Assembly (NCBI RefSeq): GCF_023343835.1
Contig: NC_064449.1
Span: 1,897,778 to 1,961,777 of the forward strand
DNA: 64,000 bases
Source: Lagopus muta
Lineage: Eukaryota; Chordata; Aves; Galliformes; Phasianidae
Direction: 5' to 3'
The notes beneath the pieces were generated by a model. It saw nothing but the letters and a program-made list of their open reading frames with translations, searched no databases and was not told where the DNA came from. Positions within the stretch are counted from its first letter, which is position 1, and each line of letters begins with the position of its first letter. A program made the translations under genes and the position numbers. Below are positions 1 to 9,777 of the stretch, one piece after another.

Positions 1-167
1 TTCAGGCACCACTCGCTGCCCTGAGGACGCTGAAAGAGCACAGAGGACGTGCCCACATCACTGACCCTCAGGACAGGCAGTGGCACTGACGATCACTCCT
101 CCACTTCCTGCGTGGAGGGAGTCCTGGATAAGGCACAGCAGGAGGTGTATTTACTGATGGGCAATAT

Positions 168-173
168 TTTAAT
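168..173 (-). terminator. Candidate PES1 poly(A) signal (ATTAAA)
   Basis: The minus strand reads ATTAAA about 113 bases beyond the PES1 stop codon. A weaker AGTAAA lies about 20 bases further on (complement of 150-155). No AATAAA is seen on this strand between the stop and the window edge, so ATTAAA is the best candidate. Actual cleavage is not shown by the sequence. Confidence 0.5.
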
Positions 174-285
174 TCAGTATTTCTGTCCCAAGAGGAAAGC
201 TGAGGGTTTTTCTCCCACAAATGATGGTTGCTGCAGCCATTCCAGCCAGGCAGGGTTAGCCCCTCCTCGGGGTCCCAAAGTCTCA

Positions 286-3200
286 TCACGCTCGTCGCGC
301 CTTCTTGGTTTTCTTCTTCTCCTCTTTCATAGCAGTGTCGTGCGCTTTCCTCTTCGCAGCCAGTTTGTTTGCCTGCACAGAAACACAACCCCAGACCCAC
401 AGTCAGGTCTGTCCCCACACACAAAGAGCTGCTCCAACCTCAGACCCACTGAGCTGTTCGACGCCAGGGGATGGAGACGAGCAGTGGTGCCCTGAGCTGC
501 ACTTGCTGGCCACACACTAAGGTCCCAGGCAGGCACAGGGAGCTCTGCTCAGGGAGTCTGAATGCCTGCGGCCTGGTAATGCTGGGGAAGAGACCTGTAC
601 AGTCTCAGCCTTGTGCACCAGAGATCAACATCCTCACTGCCTCACCATGTACAGAGAGGAAACAAAAACTCAAAACATGCAGTGTGGGACCAATTTGTGA
701 TGGTGCAGCCATCCTGGAGGAGGGGATTCAGCTCTGCCAAGCCTCACAGCAGGGCAGGGAGACCAGGGCTGCAAGGCAAAGCTCCCCCCTGCAACCAAAG
801 GTGGGGAGGCGCAGGCCTCCTTCCTTAGGTCACTCCTTCCTTACAAGATGAGGACAGACCAGGATATATCTTTAGCTGCAAACTGATTTTGGGATGACCT
901 ACAGGGATCCACGGCTTGGGGCATCCCTACATTCATACCTCTCGGATTTTGCGTTTCTTTCCAAACATGATCTTCTTGTAGAGGTATTTCTCCCTTTTCT
1001 TCATCATCATGATGGCCAGGCGCTTCTCCTCGCTCTGCTGCTCCTGCTCCAGGCGCTGCTTGTCCTCCAGCCGCACTTTGCCAGCAGTCACCTTCACGGG
1101 AAGTGCCTGCAGAGAGCAGAGAGCTCAGGGCTGTGTGTGCCAGCAGCCAGCCCTTCCCCAGGGCACATCCACACTGGTCAGTGGTAATACAAGAGACACA
1201 GCATCCTCTCTGGTCACCCCCAGACCAGGTGGCTTGCAGATTCGTGATCCTTGAGTCCCTTCCCACCCTGCCATTCAGTGATTCTGTGACCCCACTGCCA
1301 TGTACTGCACCTTGTTGCTCTGCGTCTTCTGCTCTTCCATCTTCTTCAATTTCATCTCCTCTTCCTTTTCGGACTCATCTTCTTCCTCCTCTTCCTCCTC
1401 TTTATCATTGTCATCCTCCTCTTCCTCCTCCTCACTCTCTTCCCCTATGGAGAGATCACTGTTACTGACTGTGGAACACGGAGGCCCTGCAGCAGGCAGA
1501 GCACTGCTGAAGCAGCAGCACTGTCTGGATTCTCTCCAGCTCTGGGAGCCTCACATCACCTGGGTCCTCGCCCCGCTGCATGGCCAGCAACTTCAGCTTC
1601 TCTGGAGGGATGTAGTCTCCTTCCTGTTCTGTCACGAAGGGTGAGAGGTGTGGGGGCAGCAGCACACCGGGGAAATAATCGGCTACAGGGAGGCACAGCT
1701 TGGCATTGACCGAGTCAAAAACCCACTGAGGCTGCAGGTAATACCTGGAGGCAGAGGGTTACGAGGTTGGGGGTCAGACACTGCCTTCTTGCCCCATGTT
1801 CTGGTGTCCAAGAGGCTGCCAGACTGCAGTGAAGCAGGTTGGGAGCAGACAGAGCAAGGGAGAGTTCAGGACCATCCATCAGCCTAGATGGCCATTCTGG
1901 GGATGGGACACCTGGCTCACCTGCCCACAACCTGCTGCTCCACCTGGGGCCGGTCAACAATCTGGTGGGTGATGGATGGGTCACTCACATCATAAGTGGC
2001 ACCGATGCACAGGGACTTGTCCCAGGACACCTGGCCACCAAAGCACCTGCCAGTCAAACACACCAAGAGGTTGGTCACACAGCAGACACTCTCGGGCTCA
2101 CAGTGGCCTCAGCAATGCTACTGGAGAGGACAGGGAAGGACAGCACGAGGTGGTAGAGCTGCAGGACCACCTCCCACCACATACCGGATGATGAAGGCCA
2201 GGGGCTCTCGAGGCACCTCCCTGTTGAGGAAGAAGCGCAGCCCTTCAAACAGCTTTTTGTGCTTCTCCAGGGCCTCCTGCTCCTTCCTCCTCGCATCCAT
2301 CTGCTCAGCAGTCTCCTGCTCGGGGGCAAAGCAGTCAAACCTCTTCCCCACATGCAGCACAGCCAAGCCCCTCTCTGCTCTCACTGTCCCCCATTCTCCT
2401 GCCAGCCCTCCCCGTCCCACACTGGGCACTGACAGCCTTCTCTCAGCCGTAAGATGTGCTGAGGACAAGATAGCACACAGTGTGGGTCAGCCCTGGACAC
2501 CAGGCTCTTACCCCCTCCACAGGGAACTCATCCATCTCCACATCTTCCTCTTGGGTTGGGGCCACCACACGTGCCAGGCTGGCGCTCAGAGCTGACAGTT
2601 TCTGCAACCAGAGGAGACCAAGATATAAGGTTCAGCCAGGGCTTTGGAATGGGAAAAGGAATAGGGGGTCACAGAGGAAGCCCCAAAGACCAAGCACAGC
2701 TCCTCCTCTGGCCACAGCAAAGGGATGAGAAGTTGGGATCTCCACCATGCATGGATCAGGCTCTGCTCCTCAGCCCCTACACCAGTGCCCCACACCAGGA
2801 GGGGTCCCCAGCCAGGACACTGAGGACACACAGTGTCCTTGCACACAAACTCCTCATGTTGACCATGCAGGTAGCAATGCCCCTCACCTCCAGGTAGCTC
2901 TCTGAATCCATGGCATACTCCTTGCCTTCCACAGGCTTTAGCTCAACCTCAGCTTGGCCATCGATCTGCAGACAAACAGAAAGGTGGGGAGACAGCTCTC
3001 AAGCGTGGTCTGCCCAAACATCTTCCCCCTCAGCCCCTTACATCACCCATACAGGTCCCCAGGAGCAATGCTCCCTGCAGCAGCTGCTCCCACCAGCCTG
3101 GCGTGTCCCCAGGGCCGGTGGTGGCTTTACCTTGGGCGGGTAGTGCAGGTTGAGTGAGTGGTAGAGACGAAAGTTAACGAAGCCCAGCAGGGTGGTGTAG

Positions 3201-5907
3201 AACTCAGTGAAGGTAGCCATCACACGATAATCCACATCTGTTGGGTGCTGTGGGCACATGGGGAGGGGAAGGATACAAGGATGAGGGAGCAGATTCCCTA
3301 ATAAGGGACAGCATGCTATTCACCCAGGGCCAGCTCAGGGAATGAAGCTGCTCCTCCAGGTGATACGTGCAGGTCATGACAAGAAATAGCAGGGCCAGGA
3401 GCTGAAACACAGCAGGAATACAGCCAGCCCCCACGACAGCCAGGATGCAAGGGACCAAGGAAAGTTATGGGCTCAGTGAGGGGATGCTGCAGAGGTGACA
3501 CCGCCATGGGCTGTACCAAAGGCCACAAACTGGGAATGTTCTGACCTAACCAAATCCCAAAAACCGTGGGACAAAAGGAGAGCACTACAGCAGCTATGAG
3601 CTCCTGTCTGCCAGCGGTTCTGGCCCAGCAGCACCCACAGCTCTACGTCTTGGGATGGCTGCACAAGGGCTGTGCAAAGACGATACAAGAATCAACTCAC
3701 CCCAGTACCTCCATCTGAGCTAACTGCCAGTTAATCTTCAATTAGTGGGCAGAACATATTTTAATAATTGACAGAAAGAGAAAAGAAGGAGCTGAGTAGA
3801 CTGGCACAGCCTAGCACTGAAGTCTGATAGGAAGGGTTGTGCGATACACGGCTGCCAAAGGCCTCCTGGCCTTCACCTGTTTTGTCTCTTTGGCACAAGA
3901 GCAAGCAGACGTCCCCAAAACCCCACCCCAGCCCAAGGAAAGGGAACAACAATAACAGCACAGGTCTCGTGTACTCACATCGTGGGCAAAGGCGTAAGGG
4001 GTGATCCAGGTGATTGGCTGCCCCAGCACCTCTGCCTGGTAGTAGATACCCTTAATGGAGAGGAAGACCTGGTGGGAAAAGAGCATGATGAAGGCTACAG
4101 GCGCTCCTGGTTCTTACCAACCTTCCCTGGACGGCAAGGATGCAAAGGAGCACTGGGGACAGGCAGCAGGATCCATCTCTCCTTGGAGTCCCCACCTTGC
4201 GCAGTGAGCGGGAGGCGATGACGTAGTTGAGGAACTCAACAGCCAAGCGCCGGCACAGCTGGATGGTCTGCACATGGCACTTGCCCGTCCGTGGGAAGGT
4301 AGAGAAGAGGAAGCACATGGAGAGGGCATCATCCAGGTCCCGCAGTGCGTCCACAAAGGTTGGGTACCTGCAGCCAGGCAAGAGGAAATGATGCCATCAC
4401 ACCTGGCTCCAAAACCCCAGAGCTGCAGCAGCTGGTGGGGACCTCATGCAGCCAAGGGGCGGGCAAGTGCAGTCACTGTGGAATGCCAGGCAATCTGTGG
4501 GGTCAGGGCACCCCTGCTGGGCATCCAGAGTCTCACAGAGTCCTTCTGACAGCACTGCAGGGCTCCGGACTGCCCTGGGAGTCAGGAACCTCCCTAGCTG
4601 GGGGACAACAAACCCGGTTTGTCATTTCCTGCTCTGAGATGAGAGCCTGGAGCACATGTTGGGGCAGGAAGAAATGTTGTGACCCCGCAGCTCCAACAGA
4701 ACACCTTCACCATTCCATAAAGCACGTCAGGGCAGCTCTTAGCTCCCAGGGCTGCTCCTCTCTCCCTGCTGACACAGTCAGTTCCCATACACCACCGGGA
4801 CAACACAGAGATTTGCCAGAGCAGCTCCCCCCTCTCCTGTGGGTCATCTCCTTTTCCTCTGGCAGTAAATTAACCACCTGCATTGGCACGCTGGGTCTTT
4901 CTCCCAGAGTGTCAATGGAAAACTCAGGGGAGGACGGGAAAGTTCTCAGTGTTATCATGGAGAACCTGGAGCCATTCACAACAGCCAAGAACTCCCTCAT
5001 CACTCACATCTCACAAGCTTCTCTACAAACCCAGAAACTCTACACGATGCTCAGCAATGCCCAGAGAAGGATGTGTGCTGCTGAGGAGGGACGGCCCCAA
5101 CGAAGGCTCCATGGGCTCACCTCTCCTTCACGATGTGGTCGAGTTTGTAGGTGGGTTTGTTGTCCTTCAGCCGCTCCGCTGTGCCCCACTCACTCTTCCC
5201 ATACGCCTTCCTCAGCTTACGGACAAAGATCTGCAGGCAGAGCAGGGCTCAGAGCACTGCAGGGCCAGCACAGCCCCCAGCTCTCAGTGCACTGATTACC
5301 TTGTATTCCCGGAACTTGTTGACGATGGGCTCATGCAGGAGGAATTTGATGTCTTTGAGGAGATAAAAGGTCCGTGCCGCGGTGGAGCCTTTGTTCACCT
5401 TCTTCTTGTGCTTGGGCTCATGGGGGTAAATCCCCTTCAGGATGCAGAGGCGCCTGTTGAGGAGGGATGGGGTGTCAGCCTGCTGCCCAGCGGCTCTGCC
5501 ATCACACGGCCACCCCACGGGAGGCAATGGATGGGGCTGTGCTGCAGGGGCTGTGACCCACCTGAAATCGGGCAGGCTGAGCTGCAGCTTCTTGCGTGCC
5601 TTGTTGCGGGTGATGTAGTTGGTGGCAGAGCCCCGCTGGTACTGGGGGGGAACACATAGGGGTCACGGGGGGGAGAACCGAGGGAGCCCCAACGGGATAC
5701 ACGTGGGGGTACCGGGAGAAATGGGAGGGCTGGAAGACGGGAACGGGGGGAAACGGGGGAACCTGGAGGGAAACCGCGAGGGATGGGGATGAGAATAAGG
5801 AAAAGCAGAGGAGAAACTGAGAGAAACAGGTAGGGGAGAACAGGGAGAGCCGCGGGCCGGGACGCAGCCGTACCCCCCGCTACCTTCTTCTTCTCCAGCC
5901 CGCCCAT
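286..5907 (-). CDS. PES1: Pescadillo ribosome biogenesis factor 1 (PES1), complete, 15 coding exons
   Basis: PES1 is a nucleolar protein of the PeBoW complex (PES1-BOP1-WDR12), needed for 60S subunit maturation. Coding exons on the minus strand, from the start codon: 5884-5907, 5562-5641, 5300-5453, 5121-5230, 4196-4367, 3979-4068, 3131-3247, 2888-2965, 2512-2601, 2185-2315, 1921-2046, 1560-1744, 1311-1444, 939-1106, 286-372. All junctions are GT-AG, the phases agree, and the sum is 1746 nt (581 residues; human about 588). The start gives MGGLEKKK, as in human. The pescadillo N-domain covers roughly residues 1-280, with blocks such as [15 protein letters not shown] and [23 protein letters not shown] domain lies at about 325-415 ([17 protein letters not shown] to ADYFPG). 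A Glu/Asp-rich tract follows at about 453-485, then a Lys/Arg-rich C-terminus ending KKTKKARRA that probably acts as a nuclear/nucleolar signal. The exon model was read by eye from remembered human protein sequence. Confidence 0.97.
1243..1289 (+). repeat. CR1 LINE 3' tail fragment in a PES1 intron
   Basis: About 47 bases resemble the plus-orientation end of CR1: a GATCCTTGAGTCCCTTCCCA-type block followed by ATTCAGTGATTCTGTGA. It lies in the intron between PES1 exons 13 and 14 and leaves their splice sites intact. The match is short and degenerate. Confidence 0.5.
5644..5880 (+). repeat. G-run-rich tract in PES1 intron 1
   Basis: The plus strand carries many runs of three to six G (GGGGGG, GGGAG, CGGGGGAAC and similar) with few C, filling most of PES1 intron 1. 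Because PES1 is on the minus strand, the G-rich strand is the template strand for PES1, and the transcript would be C-rich. G-quadruplex formation is possible in the DNA but is an inference. Confidence 0.5.
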
Positions 5908-6659
5908 GGCTCCGCTGCCACGGCCTCGTGCTCCGCCGCGCCGAAGGACCCGGGCTGCCCTCGCACCGCCTGCACCAAACTGGTCCGCGCCTGCACCGGA
6001 ACCCCGCCGGGCCCGCGCAGCCCCGAGCTTCAGCGGGGCTGAAGGGTGCGGGTGGGACGCGGGGACGGAGAGCGGTGAAGGGAGGCGGTCACTCAGGCGC
6101 GCCGCGGGCAGCTCCAAGCCGGCCGGCGGGGTCCTTCGGCGCGGGGCACGCTGGGACGGAGAAAGGAGAGGGGCGGGGCCTCCGCAGGGGCGCGGGCGTC
6201 GCGCAGGGGGCGAGATGAGAAGTTGTGGGCGTGGCTACGGCAGGGGGCGTGGCTTTGCCCTCAGTGCGATGGGCGGCCGGTGGGCGCTGGGCCGCAGGAT
6301 GGGCGCGTTGCCGTTCGCGTGCCATCCCCGCGGCTCTGCGTTGAGCCCCGCTGTCCCCGTAATCCCTTCCCGGGGCCGCCGCCGTCCCGTCACGCTGCTG
6401 TGCCAGCGGCCCGTCTCCTGCTCGGTGCCCCTGACCTGCCCCGCTTTGTGACTGACCCAGCGCACAGGGTCGTGACCACCCCATCTGCTGCTCCTTATCT
6501 GCGCCCCGCTCTCGCCTCCAGCCAAAGTCCTCGCCCCTTTCTGCTGACTCGGCCCCGGAGTGCGGAACTGCCTCACTCATCGCCTTCCTGCTCGGCGCCG
6601 CTCAGCCTGCTGTCACTCGCTGTCACTCGCTGTCACCCACCCGCCGTCCCCTCGCCGCG
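5908..6659. promoter_or_regulatory. Shared head-to-head CpG-rich promoter of PES1 and TCN2
   Basis: The start codons of PES1 (minus) and TCN2 (plus) are only 752 bases apart, and the interval is GC-rich and dense in CpG, as in a CpG-island bidirectional promoter. No TATA box is evident near either start. A short CACTCGCTGT-type tandem repeat lies at about 6609-6639, next to the TCN2 start. Transcription start sites cannot be placed from sequence alone. Confidence 0.75.
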
Positions 6660-9001
6660 ATGTGGCTGCTCCTGGCCCTGCTGCAGGCTGCGGTGCTGCC
6701 CGCCCGGCCCTGCGGTGAGTTTGAGCCGCCCGAATGCTTCATATCCGTGCTCCAACGCGGGGCCCCCGGGGCCAGGCTGTGGGTGGGAGCGCAGTGGTGC
6801 CAGGCGTTGGGTTTCCCCCGTTCCCTTTCTCCCTTTTCCTGCCTCGTGTCCCCTCTATGCTCGGCCTCTCCCTCAGCGTTGTGCGAAATTTGGGGGTTCA
6901 GCTTCACGGGGTAGAGGGTGAAGACGTGGGGTGAGGACGCTCCGCTTCCCACCTCCACCGACGCTCTTTGTCCTCCCCGCGTCCCCCGGCGCTGGGCTGC
7001 GCTCACTCCTTGCCCCCATCCTCACGGGGACCCCTGGCGACAGAAGCTCCAGCAGAGGCAGCGCTGGCGGTGCGGGCGTTTGCTGCACGACTGCTGGGGC
7101 TGGCGATGGAGTCGGGGCAGGATGCCGACCCCGGGATCTACGTGGGGCTGCGTCTCGGCAACGAGCACGATCTGAGCATGGAGCAGCGCTACCTGCAGAA
7201 CCTGCAGGACACCTTCCAGGGTCTCTACGGCCGGTAGGTCCCCAGCGTGTTACAGTGGGACGGCCCCTGTCCCTTTTGTAGTCCTACTGATGCCAATCCC
7301 TGCAGGAGTCTGCACGCAGCCAGCCACCCGTCCCATGGCCATCAGCACCGCGACACGTAGGTGATGGGATGGGGATGGGGAGGTTCCCGTGCTCCTCCAT
7401 GTGCTGACCCCACTGCCTGCAGGGATTCCGTGCCGGAGACGGGGCGTCTGGCACTCTACCTGCTGGGGCTGCGTGCCACCTGCCCCCCACCAGACCCCAC
7501 TACCCAGCGCTTCCCTGTGACGTGGCTCAAGTACTACCTGGAGAAGGATTGGGCAGGTGAGGTACCCCACCTACAGCAGGGACCCTATGGGTGCTGGCAC
7601 TGCAGCTCTGCTGCCACCAGCTGGCTCTTGTGACAGCGGTGCTCTGTCCCCAGGCTCCCGGCATCACGGCCATCCTCTCACCAGTTACTACCAGTACAGC
7701 CTGGGTGTGCTGGCTCTCTGTGTCCACCACAAGCGGGTGCGTGAGGAGGTGATCCAGCGACTGCTGGTGGCCGAGCAGCACCGGCGCTTCAGGCACGTGG
7801 ATGGCAATGCAGTGGGTAAGAGACAGCAGGGACCCAAAAAGTGGATCCACCATGGGGTGGGTGTGCAGCATCTGGGCTGACACAGCCACCTCTGCAGACA
7901 CAGAGGCAGTGGCAGCATTGGCCTTCGCCTGCCTGGAGAAGGAGAAACACATCGGGGCTAGGCTGGCAGCAGAGCTGCAGGCAGCTGTGCACAGGACCAA
8001 GGCGAGGCTGGTGGAAGCACAGAGAGCAGACGGCCTCATTGGGAACGCCTTCAGCACTCCCTTGGCCATGCAGGCGAGTGTGGGCATTGGCATGGAGCAA
8101 GTGCAGGAGCGTGAGTGGCTCTTGGTGAAGGTCTGAGCTTGAGCCCTGCCTGAGCACTTCCTTCCTTCCTCCCCTTCCAGGTCTTCATCGCCACCAACAC
8201 GTGCAGGACAGCATACGGCCGTGCCATGGCTGCACTGCTGCGTCACCTGGACAGCTTCACCAGTGCTGCCACCATGGCCCAAGCGGTGCTTGCTCTGAAC
8301 GGCCGCAGCTACCTGAGCATTGCCTCCATGCAGTGCCAGGAGGAGCTGGGTAGGAGCAGGGGATATGGGGCACTGGGTGGCCAGCATGGGGCTGGCACTG
8401 ATGCCACCATGGCTCCTTGTCCCAGGCACACTGACACCCATCTTCTTGGAGCCAATGCCCCTGGGGCCACACAATGTGACTGTGCGGCTGGTGGTGGAGT
8501 GCCCAGTGCTGGGGTGTCCCCAGCAGCTGCTGTATGACAGCCTGGTGTCTGCGCCTGCTGGGGCCTCGCTTCTGGATCTGCTCAGGGCAGCCCCGCCACA
8601 GGGATCTAAAAACTTCACGTGAGTGGTCCAATGGTCAGGGGGCTCTGAGGCTGTCCTCTTGTCCTCGTTCCCTCTGCTGTGTCCCTGGGACTCCCAGATC
8701 CCTCCTCTTGCTCTGCCCCCAGGTTTGAGACCCAGGATACCACATATGGCCCCTTCCTGACCTCGGTGCAAGGCATGGCTGCGAGGCCAAAGGAGCGGCA
8801 CTACTGGCAGCTGCTCAGCAGGCTTGGCACCAGCCTGCATATGGGTGAGTGATGGGGGGACACGGAGATATGGGGGCACAGGGATGTGTCCCTGACCCTG
8901 CCACCTCACTGCCACCCTGGCCACTGTGTCCCTCTGCAGGTGTTGCTGACTACAGACCAAAGGATGGGAACACTGTCATCCTGCGCCTGAGCGAGTGGTA
9001 G
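6660..9001 (+). CDS. TCN2: Transcobalamin 2 (TCN2), complete, 10 exons
   Basis: TCN2 is a secreted plasma protein that binds vitamin B12 and delivers it to cells through CD320. Exons: 6660-6714, 7044-7233, 7306-7356, 7423-7556, 7654-7815, 7898-8073, 8181-8349, 8426-8618, 8723-8844, 8940-9001. The phases agree and total 1314 nt (437 residues; human 427). The start opens a hydrophobic signal peptide (MWLLLALLQAAVLPARPC). Family landmarks are GIYVGLRL, LALYLLGLRATC, GHPLTSYYQY, ALAFACLEKE in the alpha-barrel, then FETQDTTYGPFLTSVQG and the C-terminal VADYRPKDG block. The intron after exon 6 has a GC donor (CAG|GCGAGT); using a nearby GT instead would break the frame. No canonical AATAAA is seen just after the stop. 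TCN2 is preferred over TCN1/intrinsic factor because of overall similarity and the PES1/SLC35E4 neighbours. Confidence 0.95.
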
Positions 9002-9777
9002 TGGGGCTGGTTGTGGGGCTGATGGCAATGAAATACTGCAGAACCTCCAGGCTGTGCCGTGCTTTCTCTGTGCGCTTGGGCAGGAGGAGGATGGGGGTGG
9101 GGGTTGGGCACAGCCGGGCTCCGTGCTTGGGATTCCGTGGCCTCATTGCTGCTCGGGTGGCTGAAAGCCTCCGGGTCGTGGTGTGCTCAATGCTCCCGAG
9201 AGTGCACGACCCCCTGGAGCTGCTCGTGTCCCAGGCAGGGCCACCACCATAATGGGGATCACGGAGATTTCAGCAGCTGAGGTGCAACTGTCTGCCCCCA
9301 CATCAGGGGCTGAGGGTGATGGCATCGGTGGGGACCGTTCCGGCCCAGCCTTGGGATGCTTCAGTCCCAAATTTGCCTGGAGTCGACCCAAACAAAGCCT
9401 GTGCTGGGGGTGCTGCACGGGGCGGGGACTGATGCCGGTGCCAGGCCTGCGAGCCACGGCGCCCGCCTATGAGTCACCCGGGGACACTGACGCAGCCGCT
9501 CCGTCACCGGGAAGGCCGTCCCTGCTCCGCCGTCGCCGCTCCCCCGGCTCTGTTGGGGATGCGCGGCCGCCGCCTCCCAGCTCCCCGCGCGGTTATCATC
9601 CCCGCCGCTCCGCTCTCCCGCATCACCGCTCGCCTGCCCGCACCGCGCTGACGTGCGCTGGTTGCCGGGGAGGACCCTGCCCGCCTTCTCTCCCCGCCAT
9701 CAAACTTTGCTCCTCCGCACCGGCGCTGCCCGCACATGGCATCCCACGGCTGAACCCGCCGCTCGTCCATCCCTGCC
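9002..9777 (+). promoter_or_regulatory. TCN2-SLC35E4 intergenic interval with SLC35E4 promoter
   Basis: The first half is the TCN2 3' flank with no recognisable element. From about 9420 the sequence becomes CpG-dense and runs into the SLC35E4 start codon. It holds an AP-1-like TGAGTCAC at 9470-9477 and a CRE-like TGACGTG at 9649-9655. No TATA box is obvious. These are motif matches only. Confidence 0.6.

Noticed and set aside
1300-1644. Ser-rich plus-strand open frame
   Set aside because: It is the antisense of the PES1 acidic GAG/GAA tract and adjacent exon.
7527-8960. Very long minus-strand open frame (477 residues), the longest in the window
   Set aside because: It lies wholly antisense to TCN2 exons and introns, crosses all their splice sites, and shows no family resemblance. 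High GC content explains the absence of stops.
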